A DNA stretch of 10,907 nt from Candidatus Onthoplasma faecigallinarum. Lineage in GTDB: Bacteria > Bacillota > Clostridia > Christensenellales > UBA1242. Positions 5,321-10,907 of this stretch are shown piece by piece (position 1 is the stretch's first letter; every line of letters begins with the position of its first letter). The stretch is taken from positions 1 through 10,907 of the forward strand of contig DVMB01000078.1 in assembly GCA_018715225.1 (NCBI GenBank). The letters are read 5' to 3'. The notes beneath the pieces are model-generated. The model ran no database searches and was not told the DNA's origin. It saw only the letters and a list, made by a program, of their open reading frames with translations. A program made the translations under genes and the position numbers.

Positions 5321-6238
5321 ATGATTCAAGTCAAGATGTTGAAAAAAGCGATGACGGGAAATTATATTGTTCCAGCGTTCAATATAGCAAATTTTGAGAT
5401 TTTAAAAGGTTTGATTTTAGCAATCGAGGAGACAAACTCTCCTATGATATTACAAGTCAGCGAAAGTGCCATGAACTATTTTACTGATGATATCATGTAT
5501 GGTATAGTCTTAGGGATCAGGAAAAAGAAATTGCCTATCTCTATACATCTCGATCACGGACATTCATTTGATGTGGTAAAACGGGCAATTAAGTTAGGGT
5601 TCGATAGCGTGATGATAGATGGTTCGACATTGCCGTACAAAGAGAACGTGCGTTTGACTAAAAAGGTTGTCAATTACGCACACGCTAGGAATGTCTCAGT
5701 TGAAGGGGAACTAGGGGTCTTGGCTGTGGCGAATGATGAGGGGTTACTCACGGACGGAGAGAGGTTCACATCTCCAGAGCAGGCAAAAGAATTTGTGGCT
5801 TTGACGGGGGTGGATAGCCTGGCGATATCTATTGGTACAAATCATGGTATCAATAAATATCAGGGCGAGCCAAAGATAAGGTATGACATATTGAAAAAAA
5901 TTGAAAAAGAGATACCCAATACACCGATAGTCTTGCATGGAGCGTCCTTGGTAGGAAAAAAATATATAGACAAAATCAATGAGAATGGCGGAAACATAAC
6001 TAAGTCAATTGGCAATGAAAACCTATTGAAAAACGCTTATAAGACACATATCTCAAAGATTAATATGGACACAGATTTTAGATTGGCATACACGTCTGCG
6101 GTTAGAGAATATTTGCATGCCCACCCAGATAAATATTCCCCACGAGATTATGGTCAGGCGGGGATAGAAGAAGTAAAGAAATGTGCTGTTGATAGGATAA
6201 CAAAGATTTGCAAGTCCAACAATAAAATAAAAAAATAG
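5321..6238 (+). CDS. fba: Class II fructose-bisphosphate aldolase
   Basis: 305 residues, within the class II aldolase range. The enzyme splits fructose 1,6-bisphosphate into dihydroxyacetone phosphate and glyceraldehyde 3-phosphate (and the reverse) with a zinc ion, in cytoplasmic glycolysis and gluconeogenesis. Visible along the TIM barrel: VPAFNIANFE (17-26), ISIHLDHG (73-80) with catalytic Asp78 and zinc ligand His79, VEGELG (127-132), AISIGTNHGINKY (168-180) with His175, IVLHGAS (203-209) with His206, and KINMDTDFRLAYT (246-258) for phosphate binding. The flexible loop after ELG reads VLAVANDEG, where most relatives have a GG-x-E-D pattern. A tagatose-bisphosphate aldolase is the main alternative. 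It is a single-gene unit; its stop codon TAG lies inside the terminator stem. Confidence 0.9.
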   Translation: MIQVKMLKKAMTGNYIVPAFNIANFEILKGLILAIEETNSPMILQVSESAMNYFTDDIMYGIVLGIRKKKLPISIHLDHGHSFDVVKRAIKLGFDSVMIDGSTLPYKENVRLTKKVVNYAHARNVSVEGELGVLAVANDEGLLTDGERFTSPEQAKEFVALTGVDSLAISIGTNHGINKYQGEPKIRYDILKKIEKEIPNTPIVLHGASLVGKKYIDKINENGGNITKSIGNENLLKNAYKTHISKINMDTDFRLAYTSAVREYLHAHPDKYSPRDYGQAGIEEVKKCAVDRITKICKSNNKIKK

Positions 6239-6258
6239 AGAGGTTTATCTCTATTTTT
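6231..6258. terminator. Bidirectional terminator shared by the aldolase and XRE-regulator genes
   Basis: Perfect 11-bp stem AAAAATAGAGA (6231-6241) with TCTCTATTTTT (6248-6258) and a 6-nt loop. The A/T-rich arms provide U runs in both directions. The stop codon of the plus-strand gene (TAG, 6236-6238) lies in the left arm, and the stop codon of the minus-strand gene (6253-6251) lies in the right arm. Confidence 0.85.
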
Positions 6259-6979
6259 CTTGCTTGGCTGTGTCGTTTGCCTCTTTTATTTTGTTGTCTT
6301 TATCCTTTATGTTGATGTTTTCTGTTGGTCTTTCTTTTGTAGGTTGAGAGGTGTTGTCATCTGTCTTTTTCTTTTTTCTTTTGTTAGAGCGAGGTTTTTT
6401 CAACAATGCTGCCCAAAGGATAACAGCGACCTGAAGTGGAATACCTAAAATATAGATTATCCAAATGTTGTATTGAATAAGTTGCAGATGTATGCACATC
6501 AAGGTGCTCCAAATCAGCACGGACAAGATCCAAAACAACAGATAAGATCTTCCCCAAATACTATTAAAAATCAACAAAACCACGCATGAAATAGGAATTG
6601 CCCAAAGGAAAAACATCCCATAATTTCTTTCATATATTATTTTAAAACAGACAAACAAAACAGTGGCGCATAGCCATACTGCACTGACAGCGAGTAGGGT
6701 AATGATGAGTCGGGTTGGAAAAAGTTTGTTTTTCGGCTTAGGTTCGCTCTCTGACGTGGCTAAAATGTCGCCTTCAACGGTCAATGCGTCCAAAGTTGTG
6801 TTATAAAATTTCGCTAATTCATATAATATTTCTATATTAGGCAAAGATTCGCCTGATTCCCATTTTGAAATGGTCTTGTCGGAATAGTTGAATCTCTCGG
6901 CTAGCTCCATTTGTGTCAATTTGGCGTTTTTCCTTAAAATAAGTAAGTTTTTGCCAATAATTTTATTTATATCTTCCAT
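6251..6979 (-). CDS. XRE-family DNA-binding protein with four-segment membrane domain
   Basis: 242 residues. Residues 7-63 form a Cro/C1-type helix-turn-helix: IGKNLLILRKNAKLTQMELAERF, then SDKTISKWESGESLPNIEIL with the typical recognition helix, and a final LAKFYNTTLDAL. Four hydrophobic segments follow (about 91-115, 121-141, 146-168 and 172-193). The tail (195-242) is highly charged and Lys-rich, so it is probably cytoplasmic. Such membrane-tethered regulators are common in clostridia; what they sense is mostly unknown. The start is taken as the ATG at 6979, because GGAG (6988-6985) lies 6 nt upstream; a TTG at 6991 would include that ribosome binding site as coding sequence. It is divergent from the glycosyltransferase gene, whose long upstream region it may control (inference). 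Confidence 0.87.
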   Translation of the reverse strand: MEDINKIIGKNLLILRKNAKLTQMELAERFNYSDKTISKWESGESLPNIEILYELAKFYNTTLDALTVEGDILATSESEPKPKNKLFPTRLIITLLAVSAVWLCATVLFVCFKIIYERNYGMFFLWAIPISCVVLLIFNSIWGRSYLLFWILSVLIWSTLMCIHLQLIQYNIWIIYILGIPLQVAVILWAALLKKPRSNKRKKKKTDDNTSQPTKERPTENINIKDKDNKIKEANDTAKQEK

Positions 6980-7007
6980 AATAAACTCCAATGTTTATCA
7001 ATAATGC

Positions 7008-7062
7008 TTAAATCGTGCTTGAATTATGTTATTATATTATCACAAGCGATTTAAAAATGCAA
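7008..7062 (-). promoter_or_regulatory. Candidate promoter and operator of the XRE-regulator gene
   Basis: On the minus strand: TTGCAT (7062-7057), a 17-bp spacer and TAATAT (7039-7034). An interrupted inverted repeat, TTAAATCGTGCTT (7008-7020) and AAGCGATTTAA (7044-7054), brackets the -10 box. That is where a self-repressing XRE protein could bind. The promoter match is moderate in AT-rich sequence. Confidence 0.4.
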
Positions 7063-7083
7063 CAAAAATGACTATTCTCTTTA

Positions 7084-7250
7084 AATTCTACCTAAAATAA
7101 TCTACTCTACTCTCAGTAGAATTGGGTCTATTTTCAAGGGTTTGAACATTATACTACAAATTTGCCAATTCTATTGATAAATTTTGGGTTTTGATGATAA
7201 GATAACATCAAAGATAACGGCAGGTTATCTTAGATTAAAATCAAAAGGGG
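7084..7250 (+). repeat. Cluster of inverted repeats upstream of the glycosyltransferase gene
   Basis: Several perfect inverted repeats are packed here: TCTACT/AGTAGA (7106-7111, 7115-7120); AATTCTAC/GTAGAATT (7084-7091, 7116-7123); TAGAATTGG/CCAATTCTA (7117-7125, 7165-7173); TTTGATG/CATCAAA (7190-7196, 7206-7212); and AAGATAAC/GTTATCTT (7211-7218, 7224-7231). Some exclude each other. AAGATAAC is also directly repeated at 7199-7206. No T run follows any of them, so they are not ordinary terminators. The ribosome binding site AAGGGG (7245-7250) lies at the 3' edge. A weak promoter (TTGATA 7174-7179, TAAGAT 7198-7203) is possible. Confidence 0.5.
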
Positions 7251-7262
7251 ATAAAATAGAAC

Positions 7263-8522
7263 ATGAAAGATATGATATCAATAATAATACCTTGCTACAA
7301 TGCAGCAAAAACTTTATCAAGAACTTTGAATAGCATCAGGGAACAAAATTATAAGAATCTAGAAATTATAATAGTCAACGATGGCAGTATAGATAATACT
7401 TTAGATATTGCCAAAAAATATTCAACGATAGACAGTCGAGTTCGTATCATCTCGCAAGATAACGAGGGAGTATCAGTCGCGAGAAATAATGGACTCAAAA
7501 ATGCCAACGGGAAATATATTGTGTTCATTGACGCCGATGACAACTATACTACACCGTATGCATTGAGCAAAATGATGAACAAACTGAAAGAGACAGGTGC
7601 GGATATGTGTGTGTGCAATTTCACTCACCCTTGTTTTGAGCAATATCTTAGCGGAGGGATCTATGATTTGACGGATAGAAAACAATTCTTAACTTTCTAC
7701 CAAGATTTCTTTGCACATGGTATGCCATGGAACAAGTTGGCAAAACGTGAATGCTACACCGAAGATTTTGCTGTGGGAATCAAATTTGACGAAGATGAAC
7801 TTTTCAATTTGGATAACCTACACAATGTCAAGAAAGTGGCTCTAATAGATGAGGTTTTGCACAATTATTATTGTGCTCCTTATAATCCAAATGCGGAAGC
7901 AAGTGCGGTCAATTCTATCTATTCAGCGGACAAATTTTGGGAGAAGAAGTGTACTATTTGGCACATGGGTATGAAAAATTATGAATATAGAGTGAAATCT
8001 ATATCCAAATTCCACCCTAGTTTGAAAGAAGATATGCAATATGTCAGGAGTTTTGATTTCTTCTTCTGGGATTTCTTCCTTATGGCAAAGAACCGTGTTC
8101 CAGAAGATTGCATCACCTATACATGTAAAGGTATATTTGAAGAAAAACTGTTCCAAGATACTCTAAAAGACAAAGAACGTTATGGCTTAAAACTGAAACA
8201 ATATACACAAGAAGACATAGAAGCATTTGTGAAATTGGCGTACTACGCCTTTAGATACATCAAGTCGTACAACAAGAGACTTTCTATGTACAAAGTATTT
8301 TTAGGACTTTTTGGTAAATTCTTCTACGAATTGACAGATCACGTAAATGACTTAGATATTCTCGCAAAATGCTATCTAGATTTGCAGAAAAATGCTTCAG
8401 CTGAAGCAATATATGTCAACAATTTGCTAGAAATAAAATCATTAGAATCAGCGGAAAAGAGTTGTAGAAAAATTTTGTTTGACAACAATATGTCAAGTTG
8501 GCGTGGAGTTAAAGAAAATTAA
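7263..8522 (+). CDS. Family 2 glycosyltransferase
   Basis: 419 residues. GT2 enzymes move a sugar from a nucleotide-sugar donor to an acceptor, often for surface polysaccharide or protein glycosylation. The N-terminal GT-A domain is clear: ISIIIPCYNAAKTL (5-18), EIIIVNDGSIDNT (34-46), QDNEGVSVARNNGL (65-78) and the metal-binding DADD (90-93) inside YIVFIDADDNY. MPWNKLAKRECY with the downstream FDEDELFNLDNL matches the acceptor half of this subfamily. The region from about 220 to 419 is mostly helical and I recognise no domain in it. There is no signal peptide or TM segment, so it is cytoplasmic. An in-frame TAG at 7257 fixes the ATG at 7263 as the earliest start; AAGGGG (7245-7250) is 12 nt upstream, an unusually long spacing. 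It is a single-gene unit with a terminator. Donor and acceptor are unknown. Confidence 0.92.
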   Translation: MKDMISIIIPCYNAAKTLSRTLNSIREQNYKNLEIIIVNDGSIDNTLDIAKKYSTIDSRVRIISQDNEGVSVARNNGLKNANGKYIVFIDADDNYTTPYALSKMMNKLKETGADMCVCNFTHPCFEQYLSGGIYDLTDRKQFLTFYQDFFAHGMPWNKLAKRECYTEDFAVGIKFDEDELFNLDNLHNVKKVALIDEVLHNYYCAPYNPNAEASAVNSIYSADKFWEKKCTIWHMGMKNYEYRVKSISKFHPSLKEDMQYVRSFDFFFWDFFLMAKNRVPEDCITYTCKGIFEEKLFQDTLKDKERYGLKLKQYTQEDIEAFVKLAYYAFRYIKSYNKRLSMYKVFLGLFGKFFYELTDHVNDLDILAKCYLDLQKNASAEAIYVNNLLEIKSLESAEKSCRKILFDNNMSSWRGVKEN

Positions 8523-8533
8523 TAATTTTGTTG

Positions 8534-8582
8534 CACAATTAATATTGTGGTAAAACGGCGGAATAAATTTCCGTCGTTTTTT
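8534..8582 (+). terminator. Intrinsic terminator after the glycosyltransferase gene, with a preceding small hairpin
   Basis: AAAACGGCGGAA (8552-8563) pairs with TTCCGTCGTTTT (8569-8580), with one G-U pair and a 5-nt loop; the T run reaches 8582. A smaller perfect hairpin CACAAT/ATTGTG (8534-8539, 8544-8549) lies just upstream. Confidence 0.88.
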
Positions 8583-8625
8583 AATTAAAAAATTTTTTTA
8601 TTTATCTATATAATTATCAAATAAG

Positions 8626-8654
8626 TTGTAAAACTTGTCGTAAATTGTTATAAT
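8626..8654 (+). promoter_or_regulatory. Promoter of the surface-protein gene
   Basis: TTGTAA (8626-8631), a 17-bp spacer and a perfect TATAAT (8649-8654). The predicted RNA start is near 8661, inside an 18-nt palindrome, leaving a leader of about 127 nt. Confidence 0.65.
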
Positions 8655-8671
8655 AACTATATATATAGTTA
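8654..8671. repeat. 18-nt perfect palindrome at the predicted transcription start
   Basis: TAACTATATATATAGTTA reads the same on both strands and overlaps the end of the -10 box and the likely RNA start. This is a typical repressor-site position, though an AT-rich palindrome can arise by chance. No T run follows, so it is not a terminator. Confidence 0.45.
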
Positions 8672-8787
8672 CATTTTCTTTCGCCTTTGTATATTTCATC
8701 TTAGATTTCGTCATATGCTTTGTGTTAATGTGTTAAAATGTTTGATTTTAAAATTCGGTAACTATGGTTGAATAAAGGGGTGGTACT
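8672..8787 (+). promoter_or_regulatory. Leader region of the surface-protein gene
   Basis: Leader without a gene. ATAGTTAC (8665-8672) is perfectly complementary to GTAACTAT (8758-8765), which would close a large loop ending 10 nt before the ribosome binding site AGGGGTGG (8776-8783). The same 5' strand can instead fold into the local palindrome. No known riboswitch class was recognised. Confidence 0.35.
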
Positions 8788-10907
8788 TTGATCTACAGGA
8801 AAAGTAAATTTATAATCTTGACAACAATTATACTGCTATCAGTCTTGGCAGTGTCTTTTGCTGTGATTCCTGTATTTAACAGTGACAAAGAAGCCGCCGC
8901 CAATACAGTCGATACTTTTGAAATTAGTGATTTAGATACTTTGATAGAGTTTAGAGATTTGGTTAATTCTGGTCAGTTCACAACTGGTAGAGCATATTTA
9001 ACTGCTGACATAACGCTTTCTAGTTCATATGCTGATGAAGGAACTACAGGATTTGGTATAGGTAATTACAACACTCCTTTTCGTGGAACTTTTGATGGGC
9101 AAGGGTATAAGATTTCAGGGTTTAATATTTCATTGCAAAGTTATCGAGCAGCAGCAACAACAAGTGGAACTATAGGTTTTTTTGGAGCGGTCAGTAATGC
9201 AACAATACAAAATCTTTGGTTTGATTCTTATACTGTATGGGTCGGTCCGGATGCGGATTATAATGGTAATGGTCAATGGTCAAATTTCTCATACAATAAT
9301 GAACGTCGTACTACTAATTGGGTTGGTGGACTTGTAGGATATGTCGTGAGTGGAAGTTATTTGAATTGTACCAACATATTGGCAACTGGCGGAGAAGTTA
9401 CTGCTGTCGATACTTATTGGGCTTTATTTGATGGTGCTGGGAATCAATATGCGGGGGGATTAGTTGGATATGCTGACGGGACAGTAAATTTGTCTAACGT
9501 TGAAGTTCGTTGCAATGTTAGATCTGTTGCAGATGCATATTCTCTTACTGTTGTTGCTGGAGGTGTGGTTGGCTATTGCAATGCTGATTCAACCTTTACA
9601 AATTGCTATTTCTCTGGCATAATTGTTACTGGGACAGAAGATAATGATACTGTTGGGAATTATTCTCTAATTGGAGGTATAGTTGGACATATTCTGGGAG
9701 ATCCTGGGAGTGGAGCCTTTATTAGGTGTACTGCGACGTTAGATTCTTTGACACATAATGTCGGGATAGACGAACGAAGTGCTGGTGATATGTACCCAGA
9801 TGAACAACTTCAAACAAATGCTGTTTGTGGAGCATATTCAACAACAGATACTAGCTATGTTATTGGACAACCAACAGGCAGTTATACTAATTGCATAAGC
9901 AATGGAATTACAACCGGTACGGGTAATACGGGTAAGAGTAATTTTCAAAATCTTGGTTGGACAGTATATAATGATGATGACAACATAGCATATTATAATG
10001 ATATTGCTTGGTATATGAACAGTGCTAATACTACTAAAATTAATGATGGTTATCCAATACAAATTGTATTCTTGCTTGTTACACAATATACATTAGTAGC
10101 GGGTGAGGGAGGGAGTGCTACAGTAACTCTTAATAATGGTACCGTCATTAACGAAAATCAACAAATTTACTACTCAGGGACAGATGAATGTGACCGTGTT
10201 ATGTTTGAGAGAACCTCTAGCTCTTCAACTACATATTTTGGGCAGAATTTTTTAGCTGAAGCAGATGACTATTATGAATTTGATAGATGGAATATAAGTG
10301 AAGAAGATAGCACAATAACAGCGATCTTTTCTCGATTGACATCTAACGCATATATCAACAAGGTTAATCCAGATGAGAACACGACCGCTGAGATTACTAT
10401 TGAGATAGTAAATGGTCGTAGATGGTATGACAATGATTATAGACACTATTATAGCGGGCTAGAAACAGGGACTATATTTGAGGTTGCGGATGGCGAGCTT
10501 ACCATTATTTATGTAGATAATAGTACAGCCAAAGTTACAGTTGAATTATCTGGACCGGGCGAGAATTACTATGAGGTATCAGGTTGGCAGTATCGTATCG
10601 GTTCAAATGGGACAGATCAAGATCTTACATCAAATGTTATATTAAGCACTAGAGACTTGTATCTCACGCCGGTGTTTGACCTGAGGGAGTATGATGCTGA
10701 GTTTAGTGTGACGAGTAACGGCACGAATGCACTTGGCGGTATATTGCTGGACGGCGGGGTAGAATACGACCTGAGTGAAACGTATACATTTGTGTATGGA
10801 GCGACTCTCATTAGGGACAACATGAGTATAACAATCACTCAGCCAGAGGGGTTTGAAGATAGAGCCAGTCTAACACTGACGGCTAGTCCTGGAAACGGAT
10901 ACAGCTT
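8788..10907 (+). CDS. Secreted surface protein with GLUG and InlB-B-like repeats (3' end outside window)
   Basis: The first 706 residues are present; the frame is still open at the window edge. The start is TTG at 8788: AGGGG (8776-8780) lies 7 nt upstream, an in-frame TAA at 8773 excludes a longer form, and no in-frame ATG occurs for more than 300 codons. Residues 1-38 look like a Sec signal peptide (IYRKSK, a long hydrophobic core, then KEAAA). After GTFDGQGYKISGFNI (100-114) come GLUG-type repeats: IGFFGAV (129-135), VGGLVGYVVSGSYLNCTN (179-196), AGGLVGYADG (222-231), AGGVVGYCNADSTFTNCYF (257-275), IGGIVGH (295-301) and a weak sixth near 346-372; the set closes with the typical DGYPI at 420-424. 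From about 433 three beta-rich units resemble divergent InlB B repeats (YYEFDRWNISEEDSTITAIFS, then YYEVSGWQYR..LYLTPVFD). It is probably an adhesin or wall-bound protein; an anchor would lie downstream. The ligand is unknown. Confidence 0.87.
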   Translation, partial: MIYRKSKFIILTTIILLSVLAVSFAVIPVFNSDKEAAANTVDTFEISDLDTLIEFRDLVNSGQFTTGRAYLTADITLSSSYADEGTTGFGIGNYNTPFRGTFDGQGYKISGFNISLQSYRAAATTSGTIGFFGAVSNATIQNLWFDSYTVWVGPDADYNGNGQWSNFSYNNERRTTNWVGGLVGYVVSGSYLNCTNILATGGEVTAVDTYWALFDGAGNQYAGGLVGYADGTVNLSNVEVRCNVRSVADAYSLTVVAGGVVGYCNADSTFTNCYFSGIIVTGTEDNDTVGNYSLIGGIVGHILGDPGSGAFIRCTATLDSLTHNVGIDERSAGDMYPDEQLQTNAVCGAYSTTDTSYVIGQPTGSYTNCISNGITTGTGNTGKSNFQNLGWTVYNDDDNIAYYNDIAWYMNSANTTKINDGYPIQIVFLLVTQYTLVAGEGGSATVTLNNGTVINENQQIYYSGTDECDRVMFERTSSSSTTYFGQNFLAEADDYYEFDRWNISEEDSTITAIFSRLTSNAYINKVNPDENTTAEITIEIVNGRRWYDNDYRHYYSGLETGTIFEVADGELTIIYVDNSTAKVTVELSGPGENYYEVSGWQYRIGSNGTDQDLTSNVILSTRDLYLTPVFDLREYDAEFSVTSNGTNALGGILLDGGVEYDLSETYTFVYGATLIRDNMSITITQPEGFEDRASLTLTASPGNGYS

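Noticed and set aside
6980..6991. TTG start giving a 246-residue XRE regulator
   Set aside because: The extra four codons contain GGAG, which is ideally placed as the ribosome binding site for the ATG at 6979.
7084..7231. CRISPR array or transposon end in the repeat-rich gap
   Set aside because: The repeats are short, mostly inverted and unevenly spaced. There is no regular spacer unit, no transposase and no target-site duplication.
8673..8757. Riboswitch in the surface-protein leader
   Set aside because: No conserved core of a known class was recognised; only a simple long-range pairing is visible.
9838..10838. Several minus-strand open frames across the surface-protein gene
   Set aside because: They are shadows of the repeat-rich plus-strand frame, which is continuous from 8788 to the window end.

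Overview
The window looks like chromosomal DNA of a low-GC, clostridial-type member of the Bacillota (Firmicutes). Evidence: the gene order minD-minE-(SpoIVFB-like M50 protease)-rplU-prp-rpmA, a Prp protease paired with an L27 that carries a cleavable N-terminal extension, strong AGGAGG/AGGGG ribosome binding sites, sigma-A-type promoters and many intrinsic terminators. The exact taxon cannot be fixed from sequence alone; an uncultured gut clostridial lineage is a guess, based partly on the GLUG-repeat surface protein.

Bases 1-4382 (all + strand) hold the core block. It opens with the 3' end of a Ppx/GppA phosphatase-family gene. An MreB-like actin homologue follows directly, with most of its nucleotide-site residues replaced, and ends at a strong terminator. 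Next come minD and a short minE (division-site placement) with no minC between or beside them, then a SpoIVFB-like intramembrane metalloprotease without spoIVFA. A perfect consensus promoter (3281-3309) starts the ribosomal operon rplU-prp-rpmA, which ends in a hairpin that can serve both strands.

Bases 4383-7262 hold three separate units. A minus-strand two-TM protein of unknown function is divergent from a class II fructose-bisphosphate aldolase gene. The aldolase gene converges on a minus-strand gene for a membrane-bound XRE-type regulator, and the two stop codons lie in opposite arms of one terminator hairpin. The 283-nt gap between the regulator and the next gene is rich in inverted repeats.

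Bases 7263-10907 hold a family 2 glycosyltransferase with its own terminator, then a large secreted surface protein that starts with TTG and runs off the window. The surface protein has a signal peptide, five or six GLUG-type repeats and then InlB-B-like repeat domains.

Functionally the left half is cell shape, division-site selection, sporulation-type proteolysis and ribosome maturation. The right half is central carbon metabolism plus envelope and surface functions. No tRNA, rRNA, CRISPR array, insertion sequence or phage gene was seen. The best leads for something undescribed are the degenerate MreB paralogue beside minDE, the MinE lacking its membrane-targeting N terminus, and the structured leader regions ahead of the glycosyltransferase and surface-protein genes.
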